This document shows, piece by piece, positions 17,510 to 24,715 of a stretch of 64,000 bases of DNA. Within the stretch, counting starts at the first letter, position 1; each line of letters begins with the position of its first letter. Below the pieces are notes generated by a model. That model searched no databases, had not been told where the DNA came from, and saw only the letters and a program-made list of their open reading frames with translations. This stretch comes from Pseudomonadota bacterium (GTDB lineage Bacteria > Pseudomonadota > Alphaproteobacteria > Rhizobiales > Xanthobacteraceae), in assembly GCA_023387735.1 (NCBI GenBank), contig JAEWHP010000023.1:1-64000 (forward strand). Reading direction: 5' to 3'. A program made the position numbers and the translations under genes.

Positions 17510-17671
17510 ATGGACGAGCAGAAGCCAGATGGAATCGTCCTCACCGAGGCGCAGAAGCGAAGCCGTCGCAACCGCTCGGTCGCGATCGCGCTCGCGCTCG
17601 GTGTGCTGGTCTTGCTGTTTTTCGCCGTCACCATGGTCAAGGGGCCGGTCGTCCTCGTCCGGCCCATGTAG
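17510..17671 (+). CDS. small single-span membrane protein, CoxF-like
   Basis: A 53-residue protein too short for most gene callers. It begins MDEQKPDGIVLTEAQKRSRR, has a positively charged stretch, then one hydrophobic helix (about 24-42) and a short tail GPVVLVRPM. It lies 18 bases after ctaB and 18 bases before ctaG, exactly where alphaproteobacterial aa3 operons carry a small coxF gene, and its codon use matches its neighbours. The function is not established; an assembly or stability role in oxidase biogenesis is inferred from position. Confidence 0.75.
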   Translation: MDEQKPDGIVLTEAQKRSRRNRSVAIALALGVLVLLFFAVTMVKGPVVLVRPM

Positions 17672-17689
17672 TCCGGGAATGTGATTGAG

Positions 17690-18334
17690 ATGGAAAGCAA
17701 GACGCAGACACGCGCGAAGCCAGGGGGAGGCGACAGGGTCGCTTCCCGCCGCGGTTTGACGCGTGATGCGATGGTGGCATCGATCTGCGGCTTCGTCGTG
17801 GTGTTCATGGTGGGCGCGTCCTACGCAGCCGTCCCCTTCTACGACTGGTTCTGCCGCGCCACCGGCTTCAACGGCACGACCCAGGTTGCGACCTCGGCGC
17901 CGTCGGATGCGCCACTGGCGCGCAAGATATTTGTGCGGTTCGATGCCAATGTGGGTCCCGGCCTGCCCTGGAAGTTCGAGCCGGAGCAGACCGAGATCGA
18001 GGTCAGGATCGGCGAGGTCGTGACCGTTTTCTATTCCGTGACCAACCAGGCCGCTCGGACGACCGCGGGTGTCGCGGCTTACAATGTCGCGCCGCTGACG
18101 GTCGGTGCCTATTTCCAGAAGATCAACTGCTTCTGCTTCAACGAGCAGACCATGGGTCCGGGCGAGAAGCGCGAAATGCCCGTGGTGTTCTACGTCGATC
18201 CGCAACTCGCCAGGGACAGCGAGAACGACGGGCTGAAGACCATCACGCTATCCTACACCTTCTATCCCGTGCGCGATTCGGCGCCGAAGCCGGTGGCTGC
18301 CGGCGAAGGCGACAAGCGCAAGGGAAGCCTGTGA
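17690..18334 (+). CDS. ctaG: cytochrome c oxidase assembly protein CtaG/Cox11
   Basis: Copper chaperone of 214 residues needed to insert CuB into subunit I. One N-terminal membrane anchor (about 28-48, MVASICGFVVVFMVGASYAAVPFYDWFC region) is followed by an immunoglobulin-like periplasmic domain. The copper-binding pair is in NCFCFNEQTM, and KREMPVVFYVDP and TLSYTFYP are family signatures. A GTG at 17681 would add three residues; the ATG at 17690 has better spacing. It is the fifth gene of the aa3 operon. Confidence 0.95.
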   Translation: MESKTQTRAKPGGGDRVASRRGLTRDAMVASICGFVVVFMVGASYAAVPFYDWFCRATGFNGTTQVATSAPSDAPLARKIFVRFDANVGPGLPWKFEPEQTEIEVRIGEVVTVFYSVTNQAARTTAGVAAYNVAPLTVGAYFQKINCFCFNEQTMGPGEKREMPVVFYVDPQLARDSENDGLKTITLSYTFYPVRDSAPKPVAAGEGDKRKGSL

Positions 18335-18426
18335 TCCTGGAATTCCGTACCTCGCGGGATTCTGCGATTTGAAGTTCGAGACGAATACGTGCCGAAGGGG
18401 ACGGCACACCTAACGGAGAGACCGCA

Positions 18427-19317
18427 ATGGCTACGGCGCACGCGAAGCACCACGACTACCACCTTGTCGATCCGAGCCCGTGGCCGGTTGTCGGCTCGAT
18501 CTCGGCCTTCATCATGGCGCTTGGCGCGATCGCGTGGATGCACAAGATGTTTGCCGGTGCGCCGATCGTCTTCGGTGTCGGCACCATCGGCGTGCTCTAC
18601 ACCATGGCGAGCTGGTGGGGCGACGTGATCCGCGAAGCCCAGTACAAGGGCGACCACACCCGCGTGGTTCAGATCAGCCACCGCTACGGCATGATCCTGT
18701 TCATCGCCTCCGAGGTGATGTTCTTCGTTGCCTGGTTCTGGGCCTTCTTCAATTCCGCATTGTTCCCGGCCGATGCGGTCCAGGCCACCCGTGACGCGGT
18801 GTTCGGCTGCGGACCCGGAACGGCGATGGGGGCCTGTAGCGTCCCCGGCACCTGGCCGCCGAAGGGCATCGAGACCTTCGACCCCTGGCACCTGCCGCTG
18901 CTCAACACGCTGTTGCTGCTGACCTCGGGCACCACGGTGACCTGGGCGCATCACGCGCTGCTCGAGGGGGACCGCAAGGGCCTCAAATACGGCCTGATCC
19001 TCACCGTCCTGCTCGGCGCCGCGTTCACCTGCGTGCAGGCCTACGAGTACGCCCACGCCACCTTCGGCTTCTCCGGCAACATCTACGGTGCGACCTTCTT
19101 CATGGCCACCGGCTTCCATGGCTTCCACGTGCTGGTCGGCACCGTTTTCCTGCTGGTCTGTCTGATCCGCGCCTATGCTGGCCACTTCACCCCGACCCAG
19201 CACCTCGGCTTCGAGTTCGCGGCCTGGTACTGGCACTTCGTCGACGTGGTGTGGTTGTTCCTGTTCATCTGCATCTACATCTGGTTCCGCGGTGCCGGGC
19301 CCGTGGCCGGACACTGA
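18427..19317 (+). CDS. ctaE: cytochrome c oxidase (aa3) subunit III
   Basis: Subunit III of 296 residues with seven membrane helices. It stabilises subunit I and sustains turnover. Recognisable segments are HDYHLVDPSPWPVVGSI at the N-terminus, RYGMILFIASEVMFFVAWFWAFFNSALFP, TWAHHALLEGDRKGL, and the C-terminal HFTPTQHLGFEFAAWYWHFVDVVWLFLFI. It follows ctaG by 92 bases and is followed at once by a strong intrinsic terminator, which marks the end of the main aa3 transcript. Confidence 0.97.
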   Translation: MATAHAKHHDYHLVDPSPWPVVGSISAFIMALGAIAWMHKMFAGAPIVFGVGTIGVLYTMASWWGDVIREAQYKGDHTRVVQISHRYGMILFIASEVMFFVAWFWAFFNSALFPADAVQATRDAVFGCGPGTAMGACSVPGTWPPKGIETFDPWHLPLLNTLLLLTSGTTVTWAHHALLEGDRKGLKYGLILTVLLGAAFTCVQAYEYAHATFGFSGNIYGATFFMATGFHGFHVLVGTVFLLVCLIRAYAGHFTPTQHLGFEFAAWYWHFVDVVWLFLFICIYIWFRGAGPVAGH

Positions 19318-19340
19318 TGCAGGTTTGACGTGCTACAAGG

Positions 19341-19369
19341 GGGGCGGTCTGGAAGACCGCCCCTTTTTT
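19341..19369 (+). terminator. strong rho-independent terminator after ctaE
   Basis: A perfect 10-base stem (GGGGCGGTCT with AGACCGCCCC) and a GGA loop are followed by six T residues. It lies 23 bases after the ctaE stop and 36 bases before the DUF983 gene start, so it separates the structural oxidase genes from DUF983/SURF1 or attenuates read-through. Confidence 0.93.
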
Positions 19370-19404
19370 GTTTCCCTCTTTTTGAAGGAGGGGAAGGACG
19401 GAAC

Positions 19405-19794
19405 ATGATCCCCGAAGAATCACCGACCCTGACCCAGAGCGCGCTACGCGGCATCGCGTGCCGGTGCCCGCGCTGCGGCAGGGGAAAGCTCTTTGCGGGC
19501 TTCCTCGATCTGCGGCCCAATTGCGAGTCGTGCGGGCTCGACTACGCCTTCATCGATGCCGGCGACGGTCCGGCGATCTTCATCATCATGCTGGCGGGCG
19601 CCGTCGTCGTCGCCGCCGCCCTGATCGTCGAGGTCAAGTACCAGCCGCCATTCTGGCTGCATGCGGCGCTGTGGTTGCCGCTGATTGCCGCCACCACGCT
19701 GTTGCCGCTGCGCTCGATGAAGTCGCTGTTGATCGCGCTGCAGTTTCACCACAAGGCGGCACCCGGCCGGCTGATCGACCGCGAGCCGAAATGA
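19405..19794 (+). CDS. DUF983 family zinc-ribbon membrane protein
   Basis: Protein of 129 residues. The N-terminal zinc ribbon has CRCPRCGRGKLF and, further on, NCESCGLDY. Two hydrophobic helices follow (about 57-75 and 84-103). DUF983 genes regularly lie between subunit III and SURF1 in alphaproteobacterial oxidase clusters; an assembly role is inferred from this context only. GGAGGGGAAGGA precedes the ATG at 19405. The stop overlaps the SURF1 start in an ATGA. Confidence 0.88.
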   Translation: MIPEESPTLTQSALRGIACRCPRCGRGKLFAGFLDLRPNCESCGLDYAFIDAGDGPAIFIIMLAGAVVVAAALIVEVKYQPPFWLHAALWLPLIAATTLLPLRSMKSLLIALQFHHKAAPGRLIDREPK

Positions 19795-20558
19795 CCGGAC
19801 AGCTTCCGCGGCGGCGGCTGGTTTCCGGTTTCGCCATCTTCACGCTGCTGATGGTGGCGGCCTTTGCCGGCCTCGGGATCTGGCAGTTGCAGCGTCGCGT
19901 CGAGAAGCATGCGCTGATCGCGATGCTGAATGAACGGCTTGCCGCGCCGCCTGCCGCGCTGCCGCAGCCGTCGAAATGGAATGCGCTGACGCGGGCCACG
20001 GACGAATTCCGCCGCGTCAGCTTCACAGCAACTTACGCGCCCTTACCGGATGCGATGATCTATAGCGCGGGCTCTGCGGTGCGCGCCGATATTTCCGGCC
20101 CCGGCACCTGGGCGTTTCTGCCGGCGCGCCTGGCAGACGGCGAGAGCATCGTGATCAACGCCGGCTTCGTCCAGAACACCATGCAGGACCGCGCCCAGCA
20201 GGATCGCGCGGCGGGCCGGTTAGTGACCGGTCGGCCGGAAAAACTCACCGGCTACATCCGCTTTCCCGAAGCCGCCGGTACGCTGACGCCGCCGGAAAAT
20301 CTCGATAAGCGACTCTGGTTCACCCGCGACCATCTGTCGATGGCGCATGCGCTGGGTTGGGAGGGGAGCGGCAAGGGCGTCGCGCCGTTCTATATCGACC
20401 TCGAACAGCCCGTGCCCGAGAGCGGTGTTCCAAAGCCCGGCCCGCTCACCGTCCGTCTCAAGGACGATCATCTGCAATATGCCATCACCTGGTTTACGCT
20501 AGCCTTCGCCGTCATGATCGCGTTCGGCGTGTGGTGGCGCGGACAGCGCCGCGCCTAG
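19791..20558 (+). CDS. SURF1 family oxidase assembly protein
   Basis: Inner-membrane assembly factor of 255 residues that helps heme a insertion into subunit I. There are two membrane helices near the ends (about 13-32 and 229-248) with a periplasmic domain between. Family motifs are GIWQLQRRVEKH, GPGTWAFLPARL, VINAGFVQ and LQYAITWFTLAF. It starts at 19791 with a four-base ATGA overlap with the DUF983 gene, indicating coupling. In many alphaproteobacteria ispH, thrC and an M16 peptidase gene follow; here an accessory block of about 15.6 kb intervenes. Confidence 0.94.
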   Translation: MTGQLPRRRLVSGFAIFTLLMVAAFAGLGIWQLQRRVEKHALIAMLNERLAAPPAALPQPSKWNALTRATDEFRRVSFTATYAPLPDAMIYSAGSAVRADISGPGTWAFLPARLADGESIVINAGFVQNTMQDRAQQDRAAGRLVTGRPEKLTGYIRFPEAAGTLTPPENLDKRLWFTRDHLSMAHALGWEGSGKGVAPFYIDLEQPVPESGVPKPGPLTVRLKDDHLQYAITWFTLAFAVMIAFGVWWRGQRRA

Positions 20559-20595
20559 GTTGTTGCAGCGGCCGTAGTTTCCCGGGTCACACACC

Positions 20596-20620
20596 GGAAC
20601 CTTTCTCGGCTAGGATCGTT
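20596..20620 (+). promoter_or_regulatory. EcfG-type general stress promoter
   Basis: GGAAC at 20596-20600 and CGTT at 20617-20620 are separated by exactly 16 bases. This matches the alphaproteobacterial EcfG (sigma-EcfG) consensus GGAAC-N16/17-CGTT. It lies about 110 bases upstream of the SnoaL-like gene and points toward it. The match is read from sequence; activity is inferred. Confidence 0.6.
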
Positions 20621-20729
20621 TCCGCGTTCCACGACGAACTTGAGACCGCAGGCAGTTCAGTGTCCGTTCACGATGACCGCGATACGCCGCCACGCGCCCC
20701 GAAAACCGGGATGAGGGGCCGTGATCTGG

Positions 20730-21149
20730 ATGGAGACAACCGATTTGGCTGACGATTTCGATCAGGTGGCTCTTGTGATCGACTGGCTGGACGCGTGCAG
20801 GAAGCGCGACCTTGCCGCACTGCTCGATTTCTACGCTGATGACGCGACGTTTGAGTGCGGTTGCGATGAGATCGGACTCCGCGAAGGCCGCGCCGAACTC
20901 GAGGCCTACTGGCGGCCGCGGCTCGACGCGATCGTGCCTGATGCGTTCGGGCTGGAGGAGATTACGCCGGCCGCCGACGGCGTCGTGCTCGATTATCTGA
21001 GTCACGAAGGCAAGCCCGTTCGCATCGCTTTCACGTTCGCGCCGAACGGGAAGATCCTGCAGACCGCTTGCGCCCCGGTTTCGCGCGCGAGGCAGCAGGA
21101 CGTCGCTGGCGCGGCCGACACGGGTCTGACGGCTCATCCGCCGGCCTGA
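20730..21149 (+). CDS. SnoaL/NTF2-like protein
   Basis: Small cytoplasmic protein of 139 residues with an NTF2-like cone fold: VALVIDWLDACRKRDLAALLDFYADDATFECG is the typical first helix and strand, REGRAELEAYWRPRLD the second, and VLDYLSHEGKPVRIAFTFAPNGKI the sheet. Members are polyketide cyclases, isomerases or ligand binders; no active-site match allows a choice. The ATG at 20730 is spaced better from AGGGG than the GTG at 20721. An EcfG-like promoter lies upstream, suggesting stress induction. Confidence 0.75.
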   Translation: METTDLADDFDQVALVIDWLDACRKRDLAALLDFYADDATFECGCDEIGLREGRAELEAYWRPRLDAIVPDAFGLEEITPAADGVVLDYLSHEGKPVRIAFTFAPNGKILQTACAPVSRARQQDVAGAADTGLTAHPPA

Positions 21150-21186
21150 TCAAGCCGAGCCGGCAGGTTCGCTGCAAATTCCCGGG

Positions 21187-22539
21187 TCAGGTTTCGGTCG
21201 TTGCAGCGGCTGCCGCGGAATCGCCGGCCGGCAGGCGGCAACGGACGCAGGTGCGCCCGTCCTCGCGCCGCAATTGCAGCGTCCCGCTCAGCGCGCGGAC
21301 GCGCTCCAGCATCCCCGTCAGTCCGCGGCCCAGCATCCGATCGGCTGGGAAACCAACGCCATTGTCGGATACTTCGACGACCAGTTCGCGATCCTCAATC
21401 ACGGCCCGAACGTTCATGGAATCTGCCTTGGCGTGGCGGAGCACGTTCGTCACCGCCTCCTGGATCACGCGATAGACCGTCTGCGATAGCAAGCCGTCGA
21501 CCGTGTTCAGCTTTGCGTCGATCTCCGACGTCAGCGCAAGGCCGGGCGCCTGCGTCTTCGCGTTCTGCAGCAGCGTCTGGATACTGCGCTCCAGCCCCAA
21601 TTCCTGAATGTAGAGCGGCCGCAGCCGGTCGAGGATGCGGCGGTTTGCCTGCTGCAGCGTCTCGACCGACTGGAGAATTCCCTCGGCCGCGGATCCAAGC
21701 TTGGCTTTGCTGGGCGGAATGGCCTCCAGCAGCGCTACCGTATTGGCGCGAATGCCGAACAGCAGCGGCCCGAGTTCGTCATGCAGCTCGCGCGCCATAT
21801 CGCGGCGTTCGTCGTCCTGCAGCGACACGATCCGGCGCAGCAGGCTTCGATTGTCCCGGCTGAGGCGCCCGAGCGTGCGCGCGAGCTCGTTGGCTTCCAG
21901 CGAACTCTTGCGTATCTCCGGCGGCCCGGTCGCCGGAATCAAGTGCTCGTAGTCTCCCATTCGCATGCGCGTGAGGCCGTCGCCCAGATTCTGCAGCGGA
22001 TCGAGCGCGGAACGTGCGGCGAAATGGGCGATGATGCCCGTCAGCAGCATCAGGGCGATTCCGGAGGAGGCGATCGCCAGAAAGCCGACCCACTTCTCAT
22101 AGATGTCGGCAGACATGTCGGGCGCAAAGACAATGTCTCCGACCCGTTTGCCCTCGATCGTCACCGGGTAGGTCGCCCCGATCTCGGGGAGCTCCACAAG
22201 ATGAACGAACCAGTGGGGCACCCGTCCCAACGGCGTTCGTACCTCGATCGGCGGATGCGCCCCGGTCTCCGCGTTTAGGCGCCGGAACCGGATGGCCTCC
22301 GAGGTCCCAAGCGACTGCACGAACGCGTCCAGCGTTGCTTGCGGATTGGCGGATGTCTCAAGCGCCCCGTTGAGCGCGGCGGCAACCGACCTCGCTGCGC
22401 GTGCAGCAGGCTCGGCCTCTTCCAGCAGTTGTGTCGGCGCGAACAGCTGCAGCGAAACGGCTCCCAGCAGCAGCGCCAGCCCGAACATCAGGCCGAGCGG
22501 CAGCAGCAGGCGGGTTCTGAGAGAAAGGCTTTCCCACAT
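21187..22539 (-). CDS. sensor histidine kinase, NarX/DegS type (HisKA_3)
   Basis: Membrane kinase of 450 residues. Two membrane helices (about 10-33 and 150-172) enclose a periplasmic sensor domain. A HAMP linker (about 175-228) is followed by a HisKA_3 dimerisation domain with the phospho-acceptor H253 in ARELHDELGPLLFG. The HATPase_c domain has EAVTNVLRHA, DNGVGFP and GRGLTGMLERV. It lies divergently from a NarL-type regulator starting 81 bases away, its likely partner. The signal is unknown. Confidence 0.92.
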   Translation of the reverse strand: MWESLSLRTRLLLPLGLMFGLALLLGAVSLQLFAPTQLLEEAEPAARAARSVAAALNGALETSANPQATLDAFVQSLGTSEAIRFRRLNAETGAHPPIEVRTPLGRVPHWFVHLVELPEIGATYPVTIEGKRVGDIVFAPDMSADIYEKWVGFLAIASSGIALMLLTGIIAHFAARSALDPLQNLGDGLTRMRMGDYEHLIPATGPPEIRKSSLEANELARTLGRLSRDNRSLLRRIVSLQDDERRDMARELHDELGPLLFGIRANTVALLEAIPPSKAKLGSAAEGILQSVETLQQANRRILDRLRPLYIQELGLERSIQTLLQNAKTQAPGLALTSEIDAKLNTVDGLLSQTVYRVIQEAVTNVLRHAKADSMNVRAVIEDRELVVEVSDNGVGFPADRMLGRGLTGMLERVRALSGTLQLRREDGRTCVRCRLPAGDSAAAAATTET

Positions 22540-22620
22540 TTGGACTATTCTAGCTCCCGCAACTCCAGATTTCCCTTTTCAAATACCGCCAACCGCTTAT
22601 CTAATCCGGCAGGGAACTCA

Positions 22621-23268
22621 ATGATGCAGAATTCGGCCAAGTCCGCCACCAGGGTCCTGATCGTCGACGACCATCCGGTGGTCCTGTCGGGCTGCAGGTC
22701 GTTGTTCGCATCCGACAGCACGGTGAAGATCGACGAGGCCACCGACGCCAAGTCCGGCCATCGTGCCTACTTTTCCCGGCGACCCGACGTCACCGTGATC
22801 GATATCAAGCTTCCCGATGTTTCCGGGTTCGAACTGATGCGCCGGATCCGCAAGGAGGATCCGGACGCCAAGATCATCATGTTCAGCATGAACGATGATC
22901 CCGCGTTCGTGGTTCGCGCCATCGAACTCGGCGCGCAGGGCTATGTCTCGAAGGGGGACGATCCCAGAGTACTGGTGAAGGCCGTCCGCAAGGTCGCGGC
23001 GGGAGACAATTTCATTTCGCCGCAGCTTGCGGAGGCGGTGACCTTTTCGGGCGCGTCCATCAAGGCCAATCCGGCGACGCAGATGACGGCGCGCGAGCTT
23101 GAGATTTTGCGCCTGTTGGGCCGCGGCGACAAGATCGTCGAGGTCGCAGATGCGCTGGAAATTTCATACAAGACCGTGGCCAACACCACATCCCTGCTCA
23201 AGCAGAAGCTCGGCGCGAAGAATCATTCGGACCTGATCCGGATCGCCGTCGAGATGGGGCTGGGCTGA
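22621..23268 (+). CDS. NarL/FixJ-family response regulator
   Basis: Regulator of 215 residues. The receiver domain (about 11-125) has acidic residues D16/D17, phospho-acceptor D61 (VTVIDIKLPD) and K109 region SKGDDP. The LuxR-type helix-turn-helix (about 150-215) contains MTARELEILRLLGRGDKIVEVADALEISYKTV. The start at 22621 follows AGGGAA and gives a standard N-terminus. It is divergent from the HisKA_3 kinase; the shared 81-base gap may contain its autoregulatory site. Confidence 0.92.
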   Translation: MMQNSAKSATRVLIVDDHPVVLSGCRSLFASDSTVKIDEATDAKSGHRAYFSRRPDVTVIDIKLPDVSGFELMRRIRKEDPDAKIIMFSMNDDPAFVVRAIELGAQGYVSKGDDPRVLVKAVRKVAAGDNFISPQLAEAVTFSGASIKANPATQMTARELEILRLLGRGDKIVEVADALEISYKTVANTTSLLKQKLGAKNHSDLIRIAVEMGLG

Positions 23269-23416
23269 GCTTCCTTTTGAACTTTCTTCAACCGGCAACG
23301 CTTCCGATCGATCCCGGCTGAACCGGCCGCGCCGTGACGGCGCGACCTGTTCGCATCGCGGCATCAGCACATCGTCCGGGCAATGGGGGACGAATGCTGA
23401 TGCTGCGAATACTTCA

Positions 23417-23692
23417 TCAATGATGATGACGATGACGGCGGTGGTGCCAGTGCTTGTGATGGCCGCGGCCGCGGTACCATCCATGATGATGGCCGCGTCC
23501 CCTGTGCCAACCATGATGGTGGCCGCGCCCTCTGTGGAACTTGTGTCCGTGACCGTGGCCACGCCCGTGCTTGACCTCGATCAGAGATCCGTCCTGAACG
23601 GACAGGGGAGCAATGGCTATTCGTGCAGAAGCAGAAGCGGTCATGGCAAGCGAAGCAATAAGTGCGGCGCCAATCAGAACGATACGTCTCAT
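23417..23692 (-). CDS. histidine-rich exported small protein
   Basis: Protein of 91 residues. A signal peptide (about 1-23, TASASA-RI) is followed by a short linker and a C-terminal half extremely rich in His, Gly, Arg and Trp: 21 histidines in residues 42-91. A decapeptide HRGRGHHHGW is repeated at 53-62 and 63-72, with a third degenerate copy from 73. GAGAGGA precedes the ATG at 23692. Such composition suggests periplasmic metal (Ni, Zn, Cu) binding or buffering; this is inferred. It is convergent with the response regulator. Confidence 0.75.
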   Translation of the reverse strand: MRRIVLIGAALIASLAMTASASARIAIAPLSVQDGSLIEVKHGRGHGHGHKFHRGRGHHHGWHRGRGHHHGWYRGRGHHKHWHHRRHRHHH

Positions 23693-23884
23693 GCGGGATT
23701 CCTCTCAATCGCGTGATCGCGATGTCGGACACAATTTCCCGGCGGAGAGTTTTGTTCCGACGCGACGAAAGCAAATTGTCGCAGTGATTTGCTGAAACTC
23801 ATTGCTGATTATTCCCGGTGAGTCGCAACATCGCTGCAAAGGCGCGATGTTGCGGCGCGGTCTCCGGGTTGTATGGCAATATTT

Positions 23885-23896
23885 GGGAAAAAGTGG
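23885..23896 (+). repeat. 12-base repeat GGGAAAAAGTGG, copy 1
   Basis: Identical to 24176-24187. Each copy lies upstream of one of two successive small genes on the plus strand (35 bases before the ATG at 23931; 58 bases before the TTG at 24246). Copy 2 runs into an EcfG-like promoter; copy 1 does not. Could be a shared regulator site. Confidence 0.4.
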
Positions 23897-23930
23897 CAAT
23901 TTCACTCTTTGTCTGATTTGCGGAGGTGGA

Positions 23931-24143
23931 ATGGCCGAACCGGATATCGTAGAGACCGCCTTTTCTCGGGCGTGGAGTGTTTACCGGCTGATCAACAAGG
24001 GAGTCGCAGAGAATGACGTGCGCCGTGCCAGCCTGGAACGCTTCATCCGCCAGCGCTGGCAAGCGGGCGACAATGAAGCCGAGCTGCTGGTTGTGGAGGG
24101 GCTCAAACATCTCAAGAAGCTGGAAAGCGCGTCGGATGAATAG
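23931..24143 (+). CDS. conserved small hypothetical protein
   Basis: Cytoplasmic 70-residue, charged, probably all-helical protein beginning MAEPDIVETAFSRAWSVYRL and ending KHLKKLESASDE. GGAGG lies five bases before the ATG. I recognise it only as the kind of small protein typical of Bradyrhizobium-group genomes; no function is known to me. The helix-loop composition (ASLERFIRQRWQAGD) is compatible with a small regulatory or structural protein. Confidence 0.7.
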   Translation: MAEPDIVETAFSRAWSVYRLINKGVAENDVRRASLERFIRQRWQAGDNEAELLVVEGLKHLKKLESASDE

Positions 24144-24175
24144 AGAGTTTTGCCAATCTCTATTCTTTAGGTATC

Positions 24176-24187
24176 GGGAAAAAGTGG
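24176..24187 (+). repeat. 12-base repeat GGGAAAAAGTGG, copy 2
   Basis: Exact second copy of the element at 23885-23896. Its last two G residues are the first bases of the GGAAC box of an EcfG-like promoter, so part of the identity may be coincidental promoter context. Confidence 0.4.
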
Positions 24188-24210
24188 AACAATTGGTTTT
24201 GCCGCGGGTT
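24186..24210 (+). promoter_or_regulatory. EcfG-like promoter upstream of small exported protein
   Basis: GGAAC at 24186-24190, a 16-base spacer, then GGTT at 24207-24210. This fits GGAAC-N16-[C/G]GTT. The gene start (TTG 24246) lies 35 bases downstream, so transcription would begin about 25-28 bases before the start codon. Confidence 0.55.
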
Positions 24211-24245
24211 GCCGGTTGCATCACGGGAAAGCCGAGGAGGACACC

Positions 24246-24476
24246 TTGAAGAAATATCTGATGATCGGAACGCTGGCTCTTGCCGCATCTGCAGTCGCTG
24301 CGCCTTCGTTTGCCGCCGAATTCTATGTGGTTCGCGATGCTACTACCAAGAAGTGCACCATCGTCGACACCAAGCCGACGACGACCACCACGACCATCGT
24401 CGATAACGGCACCTTCAAAACGAGAACGGAAGCCGAAACCGGCATGAAGACGATGAAGGTCTGCACCTCCGACTAA
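24246..24476 (+). CDS. small exported protein, unknown function
   Basis: Protein of 76 residues. The signal peptide (about 1-23) ends APSFA-AEF. The mature part is about 53 residues with two cysteines (C38 and C73), a threonine run (PTTTTTT) and a TRTEAETGMKTMKVC tail; the two cysteines could form a disulfide. The start is TTG, supported by GAGG at proper spacing and a classic MKKYLMIGTLALAAS N-terminus. An EcfG-like promoter lies just upstream and an intrinsic terminator follows, so it is a single-gene unit. Confidence 0.78.
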   Translation: MKKYLMIGTLALAASAVAAPSFAAEFYVVRDATTKKCTIVDTKPTTTTTTIVDNGTFKTRTEAETGMKTMKVCTSD

Positions 24477-24497
24477 CGACAGACCCTTCCAGGAGAA

Positions 24498-24527
24498 AGG
24501 GCCGCAGCATTGCTGCGGCCCTTTTTT
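24498..24527 (+). terminator. rho-independent terminator
   Basis: A GC-rich hairpin (AGGGCCGCAGCA and TGCTGCGGCCC) is followed by six T residues, 22 bases after the stop of the small exported protein gene. Confidence 0.93.
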
Positions 24528-24634
24528 GTCTGCCGTTTGTCGGTCCACGCGAGCGCGATCGAGGCGGCACCTGTCATCCGCAGGTGCGACGTTCCCGCGG
24601 CGGCATTTCCTCTTCCAATCGTGAACGCCACAAA

Positions 24635-24659
24635 GGAACAGCCGCAACCTGGCGCGGTT
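24635..24659 (+). promoter_or_regulatory. EcfG-like promoter upstream of paoABC
   Basis: GGAAC at 24635-24639, a 16-base spacer, then GGTT at 24656-24659. It lies 56 bases before the paoA ATG at 24716. The same GGAAC-N16-[C/G]GTT pattern occurs at 20596 and 24186. It would place the aldehyde oxidoreductase in the general stress regulon. Confidence 0.55.
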
Positions 24660-24715
24660 AGCTAGCCCAGCGGCCGGCGCTTCGATGCGGGCACTCAACA
24701 AAATGGGAACACGAC

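Noticed and set aside
16514..18205. 563-codon open frame on the minus strand
   Set aside because: Antisense to ctaB-coxF-ctaG; composition is an Arg/His/Asp-rich shadow.
23420..23716. 98-codon Met/Val/Ala-rich frame on the plus strand
   Set aside because: It is the complement of the His-rich repeats (ATG read from CAT); the minus strand has the signal peptide and ribosome-binding site.
23734..23758. Possible EcfG promoter on the minus strand before the His-rich gene
   Set aside because: GGAAC is present but the -10 position reads AAAT instead of [C/G]GTT.
23799..24701. 300-codon frame on the minus strand
   Set aside because: Covers two small plus-strand genes with good ribosome-binding sites and a terminator; no domain.
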